Counted from the stretch's first letter, positions 1 through 8,259 are shown. The stretch: DNA of 20,192 bases from JACJXF01 sp964349045 (GCA_964349045.1 CAYGFI010000086.1:1-20192); one strand, 5' to 3'. Notes: generated by a model not told the origin, from the sequence alone. A program made the numbers and translations.

Positions 1-409
1 ATCTATTACTTAATGACGTCATTTTGATAATATCAGCGTCGAAAACGAAAAAAAACATGAAAATTTTAAAAAAAAATCAATCAATGGGTCATGTCATTGA
101 CTATCTGATATTTAAAGAATTCAGGAATTGGTAGATAGGGAATAAGGAACAGGATACCGGGTATGAAAAAAGGCAATCGATTTTATAATAAACCTAAAAG
201 TCATTGATCTGGGCCAAACATACTTTTCCATGTTAACGCCGAAGGAAGCAATTTTAAATTCCTGATAGCTATCGTTTAGTTTTTTCCTGAATCCAGGATA
301 ATTCAATAAAGACCATATTTACCCAGTTTTTCAGATTGTTCTGCAGTCCCGTGCATACTGATCGTTTGTGTATCCTATCACAACCGGTATCTGATACTGA
401 ATGTTACAA
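1..409. other. Intergenic stretch with palindromes and a possible gene relic
   Basis: No convincing intact gene is visible here. Near the left edge are two adjacent perfect palindromes, AATGACGTCATT at 12-23 and TGATAATATCA at 25-35. A looser inverted pair, TCAATG (81-86) and CATTGA (95-100), follows. These could be operators for a gene to the left of the window. On the minus strand, 121-306 is open for about 61 codons, but its only start is TTG. Neighbouring minus frames hold short open pieces that could be parts of the same decayed gene. No terminator for gcvP, which ends at 410, could be recognised. Confidence 0.5.
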
Positions 410-3280
410 TCATTTTTTATATGATTCAGGAGAAGCGCAAGAACAAACCAGATTTCTATCGCCAAATGCATCGTCCAGCCTGGCTACAGATGGCCAGAAT
501 TTATTTTCGCTTATCCATCCCAGTGGATATGCTGCTTTGTGCCTGAGATACTGGTGATTCCAGTTGTCTGAACTAACCTCAAATGCCGTGTGCGGTGCAT
601 TCTTAAGTACGTTATCCAACTTATCTGCTCTCCCTTCCTTAACCTCATTTATTTCTGAAAGTATCGAATTCATCGATTCAATAAAGCGATCGAGTTCAGC
701 TTTTGACTCGGATTCGGTAGGTTCGACCATCAAAGTCCCGTGAACAGGAAATGAGAGTGTGGGTGCATGGAATCCATAATCCATGAGTCTTTTTGCGATA
801 TCAGTTTCGGAAATCCCCGCTGATATTTTAAATTCTCTGCAATCAAGTATCATCTCATGGGCAACTTTTCCGTTTTCATTAGTGTAAAGAACCTGGAACT
901 TCTCTTTCAGGCATGCAGCCAGGTAATTGGCATTCAGAATAGCTACTTTGGTTGCCATGGTTAAACCATCACCGCCCAGCATTTTTATATAAGCATGTGA
1001 AATTGTGAGAATGCTTGCACTTCCATAGGGTGAAGCTGAAACAGCCTGAATGCCATGTATTCCTCCGGTAGCTAAAACCGGGTGAGAAGGCAGGAATTCA
1101 ACCAGATGAGAGGCAACTGCAATAGGTCCAACTCCGGGACCACCTCCACCATGAGGAATAGCAAAAGTTTTGTGCAGATTTAAGTGACAAACATCTGCAC
1201 CAATAATCGCCGGATTGGTTAGCCCGACCTGTGCATTCATATTGGCTCCGTCCATATAAACCTGCCCCCCTTTCTGATGAATGATCTCGATCATTTTCTT
1301 CACTGATTCCTCAAAAACCCCATGAGTAGAAGGATATGTAATCATAAATCCGGCAAGTTTTTCTTTGTGCAGATCAGCTAATTGTGTAAGTGAATCTACA
1401 TTAATATTACCTTTTTCATCGCAATCAACCACTACGACTTCCATTCCGGCCATTACTGCACTCGCGGGATTAGTGCCGTGAGCCGAGGCGGGAATAAGTA
1501 CAATATTACGATGCAATTCTCCCCGGCTCTCGTGATATGCTCTGATTACCAAAAGCCCGGTATACTCACCTGCCGCTCCTGAATTGGGTTGAAAAGAAAT
1601 GGCATCAAAACCTGTTATCTCCCTGAGGTCATTACCCAATTCATTGAAGAGCTGCTGGTACCCTTCAACCTGATCAAAAGGGACAAAGGGATGAATTGCA
1701 GAGAATTCCGGCCAAAGGAAAGCCATCAGTTCTGATGCGGCATTTAGTTTCATGGTGCACGATCCAAGCGAAATCATTGAATGTGTGAGTGAAAAATCTT
1801 TTCTTTCAAGCATCTTTATATATCTCATCAACTCAGTCTCCGAACGATATTTATGAAAAACCTCAGCTTTAAGAAATCCTGTTTTTCTAATAAATTCCAA
1901 TGGTATTTGATATTCAGAAGGCAATTTCTGAACAGGTTCATATTTACGTTTAACAACACGGGCAAACACATCGATAATTTCATTTAATTCTCTAATGTGA
2001 ACTGTCTCATCAACACTCAGTCTGACAGTCTGATTATCGGGATAGAGAAAATTTATTTCCTTTTCAATAGCAATAGTCCTCACATCTGAAGCATTAATAT
2101 CTGCTGGTAATTCAATGCTAAGTGTATCGAAAAAGGCTGTTTTTTTCAGATTAAACCCCAACCCGGAAATTTTTTCCGCCAGGGCTTTTGCTATAAGGTG
2201 AATGTTTGATGCAATCTGTTTAAGACCATCGGGGCCATGATAAACTGCATACATACCGGCCATGGTGGCCAGAAGGGCCTGAGCCGTGCAGATATTGGAT
2301 GTTGCTTTTTCACGTTTTATATGCTGTTCCCTGGTCTGCAGCGCCATTCGAAGAGCCGGGTTTCCATGGCGATCGACAGAAATACCGATTATTCTTCCGG
2401 GCATATTTCTTTTGAATTTGTCCTTGCATGCAAAAAATGCGGCATGCGGACCTCCGTATCCCAAAGGCACTCCGAACCTCTGGGTTGAGCCGACAACAAT
2501 ATCAGCATCCCATTCTCCCGGGGGAGTTAATAAAACAAGGCTCATCAGATCTGCGGCAACGCCAGTTAGTATTTCAAAAGAATGTGCTTTATCAACAAAC
2601 TTGCTGTAATCTCTGATTTCTCCATTTGAATCAGGATACTGGAGCATTGTACCAAAAAATTCCTTTGAAAAAGAAATGGAAGCGTAATCACCTTTAAAAA
2701 TTTCAATACCTAAAGGCAAGGCCCTGGTTTCCATTACAGCTAATGTCTGGGGAAAAATATTCTGATCAACAAAAAACCTGTTTCGACCTTCCCTCGCGGC
2801 TTCGCGGGAACGGCAGTTATACATCATTATCATAGCTTCTGCTGAGGCCGTAGCCTCATCGAGAAGTGAAGCATTTGCAATTTCCATTCCGGTAAGATCC
2901 ATTACCATCGTTTGAAAATTCAGAAGGGCTGTAAGTCTCCCCTGTGAAATCTCAGCCTGATACGGAGTATAGGATGTATACCAGGCGGGGTTTTCCAGGA
3001 TATTTCTCTGAATAACAGGCAGTGTAATGGTATTGTAATATCCCATCCCGATAAAACTCCTGAAGAGCTTATTTTTCTTACCAATTTCTCTGATATATTT
3101 TAGGTATTCATATTCACTGATACCCTCAGGCAACTTCAGGGGTTTTTTCATCAGAATGGAAGATGGAATGGTTTGCCGGATCAACTCATCCAGAGTATGC
3201 GATCCGGTTTTCTCAAGCATGATTTTAATATCTTCCTTCGATGGGCCATTATGACGATTGATAAACTTGTCTGATACCAT
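410..3280 (-). CDS. gcvP: Glycine dehydrogenase (decarboxylating), P protein of the glycine cleavage system
   Basis: This is the pyridoxal-phosphate enzyme that decarboxylates glycine and passes the aminomethyl group to the lipoyl H protein, in the cytoplasm. The protein has 956 residues, the usual length of the single-chain form, with both homologous halves fused. The N-terminus (residues 8-14, RHNGPSK) matches the family. The cofactor-binding lysine lies in HLNLHKTF, where it is Lys704, and is followed by the glycine-rich loop HGGGGPGVG. The start ATG at 3280 fits the conserved N-terminus. It is the last gene of a likely minus-strand unit behind pcm and a metallo-hydrolase, with a 92-bp gap before it. 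No glycine riboswitch-like leader fits in that gap. The H and T protein genes are not in the window, so the system's genes are dispersed here. The call is secure. Confidence 0.97.
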   Translation of the reverse strand: MVSDKFINRHNGPSKEDIKIMLEKTGSHTLDELIRQTIPSSILMKKPLKLPEGISEYEYLKYIREIGKKNKLFRSFIGMGYYNTITLPVIQRNILENPAWYTSYTPYQAEISQGRLTALLNFQTMVMDLTGMEIANASLLDEATASAEAMIMMYNCRSREAAREGRNRFFVDQNIFPQTLAVMETRALPLGIEIFKGDYASISFSKEFFGTMLQYPDSNGEIRDYSKFVDKAHSFEILTGVAADLMSLVLLTPPGEWDADIVVGSTQRFGVPLGYGGPHAAFFACKDKFKRNMPGRIIGISVDRHGNPALRMALQTREQHIKREKATSNICTAQALLATMAGMYAVYHGPDGLKQIASNIHLIAKALAEKISGLGFNLKKTAFFDTLSIELPADINASDVRTIAIEKEINFLYPDNQTVRLSVDETVHIRELNEIIDVFARVVKRKYEPVQKLPSEYQIPLEFIRKTGFLKAEVFHKYRSETELMRYIKMLERKDFSLTHSMISLGSCTMKLNAASELMAFLWPEFSAIHPFVPFDQVEGYQQLFNELGNDLREITGFDAISFQPNSGAAGEYTGLLVIRAYHESRGELHRNIVLIPASAHGTNPASAVMAGMEVVVVDCDEKGNINVDSLTQLADLHKEKLAGFMITYPSTHGVFEESVKKMIEIIHQKGGQVYMDGANMNAQVGLTNPAIIGADVCHLNLHKTFAIPHGGGGPGVGPIAVASHLVEFLPSHPVLATGGIHGIQAVSASPYGSASILTISHAYIKMLGGDGLTMATKVAILNANYLAACLKEKFQVLYTNENGKVAHEMILDCREFKISAGISETDIAKRLMDYGFHAPTLSFPVHGTLMVEPTESESKAELDRFIESMNSILSEINEVKEGRADKLDNVLKNAPHTAFEVSSDNWNHQYLRHKAAYPLGWISENKFWPSVARLDDAFGDRNLVCSCASPESYKK

Positions 3281-3372
3281 AATTATTTCTTAATTATATT
3301 TCTATATTTTACAAACTCTAAAAATCATAAAATTAACACCTTAGTTGAAGCGCTTTATTGTAGCGTATATGT

Positions 3373-4020
3373 TTAATAACTTTTGTTTAAAAAAGGATTG
3401 TTTTTCATCTCACTCCCGATAGTTGTTTCAGATCCGTGTCCGGGAAATACCTTGGTATCAGAAGGTAATACCATTATCTTTGATTGAATACTTTTGATAA
3501 GCTGGTCGTAATCTCCACCCGGAAGGTCTGTGCGACCAATACTTCCCGCGAAGAGGACATCTCCTGTTATTAGAAATTTTGCTTCCTCTGCATAATAAAT
3601 TAATGATCCGGGAGAATGCCCGGGAGTGTGCGAGACAGCAATTTCTGAATTCCCGAAATAAAATCTTTCTCCATCCTTAAGCCAGACTTTTGGTTCTGGT
3701 GGTGATTCAACCTGAAAACCAAATGTCCTGCCATATTCAACTGCACTTTCTAATAGGAACCTATCATTTTCATGCATATACAGGCCGATGGAATACTTTG
3801 CGCATACACGCTTTGTACCTGTAAGATGATCAACATGCCCATGAGTATTTAATAATGCGATTGGTTTCAGGAAATGCTGATCTATAAAATTAAAAAGACT
3901 CTGATATTCATCTTCATGATAACAGGAAGCATCGATGATCAGGCACTCAAGTGTATCGTCATAAACAATAAATGCGTTGACCTGAAAAGGATTAAATACA
4001 AAGGATTTTATTGAAATCAT
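3373..4020 (-). CDS. Metallo-beta-lactamase-fold hydrolase, glyoxalase II-like (YcbL type)
   Basis: A 215-residue metal-dependent hydrolase of the metallo-beta-lactamase superfamily, probably cytoplasmic because no signal peptide is visible. The zinc ligands are in order: H60-x-H62-x-D64-H65 in THGHVDH, H135 in HTPGHSPGS, D154 in TGDVLF and H195 in FPGHG. The GSIGRTDLPGG stretch (159-169) is typical of small glyoxalase II-like proteins such as E. coli YcbL. The C-terminal substrate-binding domain of classical glyoxalase II is absent, as in YcbL. The likely reaction is thioester hydrolysis, for example of S-lactoylglutathione or a bacterial-thiol equivalent, but the substrate cannot be read from sequence. 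It lies 49 bp after pcm and 92 bp before gcvP on the same strand, so cotranscription is likely. The family is certain and the function is inferred. Confidence 0.9.
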   Translation of the reverse strand: MISIKSFVFNPFQVNAFIVYDDTLECLIIDASCYHEDEYQSLFNFIDQHFLKPIALLNTHGHVDHLTGTKRVCAKYSIGLYMHENDRFLLESAVEYGRTFGFQVESPPEPKVWLKDGERFYFGNSEIAVSHTPGHSPGSLIYYAEEAKFLITGDVLFAGSIGRTDLPGGDYDQLIKSIQSKIMVLPSDTKVFPGHGSETTIGSEMKNNPFLNKSY

Positions 4021-4069
4021 TATTAGTCTAAGTTATGTAAGTTTCCGCTTATGTTAAATACTTTTTTTA

Positions 4070-4711
4070 CTATACCTTCCCTTTTATCAGTGGCACAAAA
4101 ACAAAGGCTCCATGTTCGGTTCGAATGAAGTCGTTTTCCGATTCCCGAATAATTTTCACCATCGATTGTCCGGTTTTTCCTCCTACCGGGATAACCAGTT
4201 TCCCTCCAATTTTAAGTTGTTCCAGTAATTTTTGCGGAATTACAGGCGCTGCAGCTGTGACCAGAATTTTATCATAAGGCTGATAGGAAGGAATTCCCTC
4301 ATATCCATCCCCATAAAAGAAATGTGTTTTATAACCCAGAAGTTTCAGTGTCGACTGAGCTTTTACAAAAAGTTCTCTCTGCCGTTCAATAGTGAAAACC
4401 TTAGCTCCCATCTCAAGGAGCACAGCCGTTTGGTACCCCGAACCCGTTCCGACCTCAAGAACCTTCTCCAAAGGCCTGATTTCGAGGAGTTCGGTTTGAA
4501 AAGCAACAGTGTAAGGTTGAGAAATGGTTTGTCCCGCACCAATCGGAAAAGCCTGATCACTGTATGAAAACGTTATGAAACTACTATCCATAAACAAATG
4601 ACGTGGAACTTTATCCAGTGCCGATAAAACATTTTCATCTGTTATTCCTTTACTTCGGATTAGTTCGACTAACTTTTTTCTCAATCCTTTATGTCGAAAA
4701 GAATCTTCCAT
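4070..4711 (-). CDS. pcm: Protein-L-isoaspartate O-methyltransferase
   Basis: This enzyme uses S-adenosylmethionine to methylate abnormal L-isoaspartyl residues, starting their repair in aged proteins. It has 213 residues, close to the usual bacterial length. SAM-binding motif I is VLEVGTGSGYQTAVL (84-98). The family-specific stretch PIGAGQTISQPYTVA (56-70) carries the conserved Q-T-I-S-Q-P near the active site. YDKILVTAAAP (146-156) and LKIGGKLVIPVG (166-177) are the later methyltransferase motifs. The ATG at 4711 gives the normal N-terminal helix ending in VPRHLF. It is the first gene of a putative pcm, metallo-hydrolase, gcvP unit, with a good -7 promoter element about 26 bp upstream of the start. 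Confidence 0.96.
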   Translation of the reverse strand: MEDSFRHKGLRKKLVELIRSKGITDENVLSALDKVPRHLFMDSSFITFSYSDQAFPIGAGQTISQPYTVAFQTELLEIRPLEKVLEVGTGSGYQTAVLLEMGAKVFTIERQRELFVKAQSTLKLLGYKTHFFYGDGYEGIPSYQPYDKILVTAAAPVIPQKLLEQLKIGGKLVIPVGGKTGQSMVKIIRESENDFIRTEHGAFVFVPLIKGKV

Positions 4712-4736
4712 GCCTGAATTTTCATATTCGTGAATG

Positions 4737-4744
4737 CAAATTTA
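4737..4744 (-). promoter_or_regulatory. Bacteroidota -7 element upstream of pcm
   Basis: Read on the minus strand this is TAAATTTG, a full match to the Bacteroidota -7 consensus TAnnTTTG. It lies about 26 bp upstream of the pcm start, as expected for a short leader. No clear -33 TTTG is seen at the usual spacing, so the call rests on the -7 element and its position. Confidence 0.55.
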
Positions 4745-4810
4745 ACTTTATCAACAGAATTAGTTGAAAAATAAGACCTCTATTTATTTCCAGATTATTA
4801 ACAATTGGCT

Positions 4811-4818
4811 TATGTTTG
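4811..4818 (+). promoter_or_regulatory. Bacteroidota -7 element upstream of the Gfo/Idh-like gene
   Basis: TATGTTTG matches TAnnTTTG and ends 20 bp before the ATG at 4839. If it is used, transcription begins after the alternative starts at 4764 (TTG) and 4812 (ATG), which makes 4839 the translational start. No clear -33 element is visible. Confidence 0.5.
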
Positions 4819-4838
4819 TATTTATTCATTCATCTGCT

Positions 4839-5753
4839 ATGGTACGTGCGGGAGTTTTTGGTTCGGGTGAAATTCTGGAAAATGCTTTGGATGTTCTCCG
4901 GAAGCATAGCGGTTTTCTCATAACTGGTTATCATAGTGGAGGTTCCATTGTAAAAAAACATAAATCCATTCCGAAGTTTCATGTACCGGATGAACTTATT
5001 TCCATCTCGGAAGCGCTTATCATCACAAATAGTCCCGGTGATTTCAATGAAATCATTCCATTGGTACTGAAAAGTTCAAGACATCTCCTGATTTTCCCTG
5101 ATTATTCTCTTTCATTTTACCAGCTGGAAAATTTGTTAAAACTGGCTGAAGAGGCAGGTGTTGTGTTTTATCTTCATCAGGATGGTTTGAAAGAGTGGAT
5201 GAAGGAGCTAGTTCATAAATACTGCGGGAAGCCGGAATATATAGAGGTATATAGTTACATCGATAAGCTGCATATAATTCCGGGACACAATATTTTTGAC
5301 ACCCTATACAAAGCAATTTCAGGTGTAATAAAGATTAATCCTGTTAATCTCAGGAAATTTTATACCCATCTGGTTCCGTATTTTTCCCCCAATCCCCATA
5401 TGACAAACGTAAGGCTGGAATTTGAAAATGGCACTTCAGCCAATATAACTGTTAATGGTTTTTTTGAGAGGAGCGACACAAAGATCGAAGTATTCAGGAA
5501 CGACTGCGAAGTAATTATTGATCCTCTGACCCCCGAAATCAGGGTTATCAGTAAAAATCCCAATACTACGCGTATTTTCAATAAGCCACCCGACAGACAA
5601 AGCAACTTATTCAGTGAAGGTTTAGATGGATTTGCCCTCCGAATTTTTTCTCCCTGTTTAAATAACGATCCGTTCGAGTCAGGCATTATTGCTCACAAAA
5701 CTGCTACAAAAATCATTCATCAGTTTATTCCATACCCTGTAAGAAGTTTATAA
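4839..5753 (+). CDS. Gfo/Idh/MocA-like protein lacking the usual catalytic EKP motif
   Basis: A 304-residue protein with the layout of Gfo/Idh/MocA NAD(P)-dependent oxidoreductases. The N-terminal segment MVRAGVFGSGEILENAL fits a beta-strand and glycine-rich nucleotide loop. The helix-strand pattern that follows ends in ALIITNSPGDFNEIIPLVL, where the family usually has the strand before the substrate site. The C-terminal half, with GHNIFDTLYKAISG and VRLEFENGTSANITVNGFF, resembles the family's beta-sheet domain. Where active members have the E-K-P motif, this one reads LLIFPDYSLS, so the catalytic lysine appears to be missing and dehydrogenase activity is doubtful. The open frame extends upstream to a TTG at 4764 and an ATG at 4812. 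I prefer ATG 4839 because the Rossmann strand starts there and a -7 promoter element overlaps 4812. It is divergent from pcm. The fold is fairly likely; the role is unknown. Confidence 0.65.
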   Translation: MVRAGVFGSGEILENALDVLRKHSGFLITGYHSGGSIVKKHKSIPKFHVPDELISISEALIITNSPGDFNEIIPLVLKSSRHLLIFPDYSLSFYQLENLLKLAEEAGVVFYLHQDGLKEWMKELVHKYCGKPEYIEVYSYIDKLHIIPGHNIFDTLYKAISGVIKINPVNLRKFYTHLVPYFSPNPHMTNVRLEFENGTSANITVNGFFERSDTKIEVFRNDCEVIIDPLTPEIRVISKNPNTTRIFNKPPDRQSNLFSEGLDGFALRIFSPCLNNDPFESGIIAHKTATKIIHQFIPYPVRSL

Positions 5754-5767
5754 TGGCAACATTTTCA

Positions 5768-5780
5768 GTGATATTATCAC
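5768..5780. repeat. Palindrome GTGATATTATCAC
   Basis: A perfect 13-bp inverted repeat with a single central base, just downstream of the Gfo/Idh-like gene. Its core TGATATTATCA differs only at the central base from TGATAATATCA at 25-35. No T-tract follows, so it does not look like an intrinsic terminator; it could be a protein-binding site. Confidence 0.4.
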
Positions 5781-6001
5781 ATTTGTGAGCCTAACAAGCA
5801 ATCCGGGTAATCTGTAACAATAATCCTTTTCTTAAAAATCTGCTAACTTAGGGTTGTGATTTCCTGAAATGTGAGTAATCGAAACCATTTTTTGCATTTA
5901 ATAAATGTTCCTGTAATGGATCATAATATTATATTTTCCTGTTTGAATTAAACAATAATTCTAAACCTTTCACGTTAACCCTTCACTATTAATACTTATG
6001 A

Positions 6002-6059
6002 AACCCACATGTACTTCGAACACAAACACTTATAAATACAATTCCATGACATGTGGGTT
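6002..6059. repeat. 11-bp inverted repeat with a 36-bp spacer
   Basis: AACCCACATGT (6002-6012) is the exact reverse complement of ACATGTGGGTT (6049-6059). A transcript across it could form a hairpin with a 36-nt loop. It sits 55-112 bp upstream of the sugar transferase start. Confidence 0.5.
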
Positions 6060-6060
6060 C

Positions 6061-6076
6061 TCCCGCCAAGGCGGGA
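6061..6076. repeat. GC-rich palindrome TCCCGCCAAGGCGGGA
   Basis: Perfect 7-bp arms around an AA centre, strikingly GC-rich in an AT-rich gap. It resembles a dispersed intergenic palindrome I recall from other Bacteroidota genomes, but that is memory, not a search. Two loop bases are too few for a full RNA hairpin, so a DNA-level role or a repeat relic is more likely. Confidence 0.45.
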
Positions 6077-6113
6077 CAGGCTATCAGGCCATTAAAAAAT
6101 AAATTATATACAG

Positions 6114-7529
6114 ATGAATAACAATAGACAGGTTTTCAGGTACTTAATCTCCGATTTTCTGAGCGCATCCATTGCCTGGACCCTTTTCTATGTTTTTCGA
6201 AAAGAATATATCGAACCTTTAAAATTTGGTTACGATATACCTATTACCTTCAGTAATCGTTTTTTCATGGGGCTGTTTATAATACCCTCGTTTTGGCTCC
6301 TCTATTATTACCTTACCGGGTTTTATAAAAATATTTTCAGACACTCCAGAACAGATGACGTATTCAGAACTTTTATGCAAAGTATTTCCGGAGTAATCAT
6401 CCTATTCTTCCTGTTAATTCTCGATGACGAAATCCAATCCTACAAAAATTATTATTTGTTGTTTTCAGTCTTGTTTTCCCTGCATTTTGTACTTACTCTT
6501 ATTCCAAGATTAATACTTACCTCCCAGACGGTAAAAAAAGTTCATACCCGGAAAATCGGTTTTAATACCCTGATCATTGGAAGTAATCAACAGGCTATTG
6601 ATATTTATCGTGAATTATCGGAAGCCCCACTCTCCCCCGGGAATAAATTTCTTGGCTTTGTCAGTATACGGAACCAGGATAAATACAATTTTTCTGAATA
6701 CATCCCTAATCTGGGATCTTTAAAAGACATTGAGCAATTGATTGATGAGCAGGATGTTGAAGAGGTTATAATTGCACTTGACAGTTCAGAGCATGATCAG
6801 ATCAGCAAAATAATCAATCAGCTTGGATTATACAATGTGATTATTAAGGCTATTCCCGATATGTATGATATACTTACCGGGAAGGTGAAAATGGACCATC
6901 TTTTTGGTACCCCTCTCATCCAGCTTTCAAAAGATCTGATGCCGGTTTGGCAGGCTAACCTGAAACAGCTAATTGATATTTTCGTTTCTGTATTCTCATT
7001 GATTCTTCTTTCGCCGCTCATAATCATATTAGCTATCGGTGTTAAACTGTCCTCGAAAGGGCCGGTGTTTTACAGCCATGAAAGGATTGGCCGTTATGGT
7101 AAGCCCTTCCAGATTTATAAGTTCCGTTCGATGCGCACAGATGCTGAAAAAAACGGACCTGAATTATCGAGTAAAGAGGATAACAGGCTTACAAATTTCG
7201 GTCGTTTTATGAGGAAATTCCGTCTGGATGAAATTCCAAATTTTTTTAATGTCCTCATGGGTGAAATGTCGCTTGTCGGTCCGCGTCCCGAACGTCAGTT
7301 TTATATCGATCAGATTATTAAAAAAGCTCCGCATTATACCCATCTTCATAAAGTTAAACCGGGTATTACTTCGTGGGGGCAAGTAAAATACGGATATGCG
7401 GAAAATGTGGACCAGATGATTAAACGTCTGCGCTATGATATTCTGTATATCGAGAATATGTCATTGTTCGTTGACTTTAAAATACTGTTTTACACCTTTC
7501 TGACCATTATCCGTGGTCGTGGCGTCTGA
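6114..7529 (+). CDS. Polyprenyl-phosphate sugar-1-phosphate transferase (WcaJ/exopolysaccharide priming type)
   Basis: An inner-membrane enzyme that moves a sugar-1-phosphate from a nucleotide sugar to undecaprenyl phosphate, the first step of exopolysaccharide or capsule assembly. Of 471 residues, about 1-140 hold several hydrophobic membrane segments. About 150-260 form a CoA-binding-like Rossmann domain, starting near NTLIIGSNQQAIDIYREL. About 285-471 are the bacterial sugar transferase domain, with a hydrophobic hairpin (289-310). The catalytic core shows KFRSM (336-340), LDEIPNFFNVLMGEMS with the Asp372-Glu373 dyad, and LVGPRPE (387-393). This is the full-length form with all key residues. 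No other glycosyltransferases are adjacent, so it is an isolated priming enzyme here. The donor sugar cannot be told from sequence. It converges on thpR with 5 bp between the stop codons. Confidence 0.93.
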   Translation: MNNNRQVFRYLISDFLSASIAWTLFYVFRKEYIEPLKFGYDIPITFSNRFFMGLFIIPSFWLLYYYLTGFYKNIFRHSRTDDVFRTFMQSISGVIILFFLLILDDEIQSYKNYYLLFSVLFSLHFVLTLIPRLILTSQTVKKVHTRKIGFNTLIIGSNQQAIDIYRELSEAPLSPGNKFLGFVSIRNQDKYNFSEYIPNLGSLKDIEQLIDEQDVEEVIIALDSSEHDQISKIINQLGLYNVIIKAIPDMYDILTGKVKMDHLFGTPLIQLSKDLMPVWQANLKQLIDIFVSVFSLILLSPLIIILAIGVKLSSKGPVFYSHERIGRYGKPFQIYKFRSMRTDAEKNGPELSSKEDNRLTNFGRFMRKFRLDEIPNFFNVLMGEMSLVGPRPERQFYIDQIIKKAPHYTHLHKVKPGITSWGQVKYGYAENVDQMIKRLRYDILYIENMSLFVDFKILFYTFLTIIRGRGV

Positions 7530-7534
7530 GTTTG

Positions 7535-8122
7535 CTATTTCAGGGGATGAGTTGAAAGTATCCGGTAAACGGGACCTTCAGGAGTTGTGATACTTTCATA
7601 AAAAACAATTTCATCCACCTTCACATTAAGAAAGTTGCGCATTTTATATTTTTTTAAAATTTCCTCAAGTATTTTCTGATCATTAATTCTTCTCATCCTA
7701 CCAATTGTAAGGTGAGGTTTGAATTTTTCCCTGGCTTCCATCTTAAGAAAAGGCAACAGTGTTTCGTCGGTCAATTCTTTAAGAACATTCAGTGACTCTG
7801 ATTTATTCACTCCCAGCCATAATACCCGGGGATGATTTATTGTGCGGAATACACCAATCCCCGAGATAAAAAAATTAAACGGACTGGTTCGCTGTGCAAT
7901 GATATCGAGTGATTTCTTAACCGGAATAAGCATTTCGGCGGGCGTATTGCCAATAAACAATATCGTAATATGGAAATTCTCAGTTTTATTCCACAAGATG
8001 TTCTCCTGTCGAAAAACATGTCGAATGTCTTTCAGTAAATTAACAGCTTCTTTATCCGGGATGACTTTCACTGCTATGAAAGTTCTTATATTTTTCACGA
8101 TATGTCTTTCAACAGAATCCAT
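7535..8122 (-). CDS. thpR: RNA 2',3'-cyclic phosphodiesterase (2H family)
   Basis: A member of the LigT/ThpR branch of the 2H phosphoesterase superfamily, which opens 2',3'-cyclic phosphates on RNA ends to the 2'-phosphate. The 195-residue protein carries both signature tetrapeptides: HITI (His51, Thr53) in ENFHITILFIGN and HLTI (His137, Thr139) in KFKPHLTIGR. Their spacing and the protein length are normal for the family. The opening stretch RTFIAVKVIP is also typical. The ATG at 8122 is used; the frame allows no better start. It is a single gene, convergent with the sugar transferase. The family call is firm; the physiological RNA substrate is unknown. Confidence 0.92.
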   Translation of the reverse strand: MDSVERHIVKNIRTFIAVKVIPDKEAVNLLKDIRHVFRQENILWNKTENFHITILFIGNTPAEMLIPVKKSLDIIAQRTSPFNFFISGIGVFRTINHPRVLWLGVNKSESLNVLKELTDETLLPFLKMEAREKFKPHLTIGRMRRINDQKILEEILKKYKMRNFLNVKVDEIVFYESITTPEGPVYRILSTHPLK

Positions 8123-8174
8123 TTTCTTGACTCCTTGGTTTTTATGACTTAACTTGGAGGAAGTTTATTATGGA

Positions 8175-8222
8175 GTTACGAAGTTACGAAGTTACGAAGT
8201 TACGAAGTCACGGGGTTACGGG
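8175..8222. repeat. Six tandem 8-bp units, GTTACGAA type
   Basis: Four perfect copies of GTTACGAA (8175-8206) are followed by GTCACGGG and GTTACGGG. The array lies between the divergent thpR and elbB genes. Being 8 bp, the unit would frameshift any reading frame, and no gene crosses it. Confidence 0.9.
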
Positions 8223-8259
8223 GCTGCAAACCATTCCTACATTGTTTATTAGAACAATT

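Larger units (their letters stand above)
5754..6113. other. Intergenic stretch with three inverted repeats
   Basis: A 360-bp AT-rich gap with no gene. The 13-bp inverted repeat GTGATATTATCAC lies at 5768-5780, 15 bp after the preceding stop codon. An 11-bp inverted pair, AACCCACATGT at 6002-6012 and ACATGTGGGTT at 6049-6059, and a GC-rich palindrome at 6061-6076 lie nearer the next gene. No TAnnTTTG element was found, so the promoter of the sugar transferase at 6114 is not identified. Confidence 0.6.

Noticed and set aside
336..557. Plus-strand 73-codon open frame
   Set aside because: It overlaps the conserved 3' end of gcvP in antisense and shows no protein-like pattern.
3281..3372. Glycine riboswitch upstream of gcvP
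   Set aside because: The gap is only 92 bp, AT-rich, and shows no paired-helix aptamer pattern; gcvP is probably read from the upstream genes.
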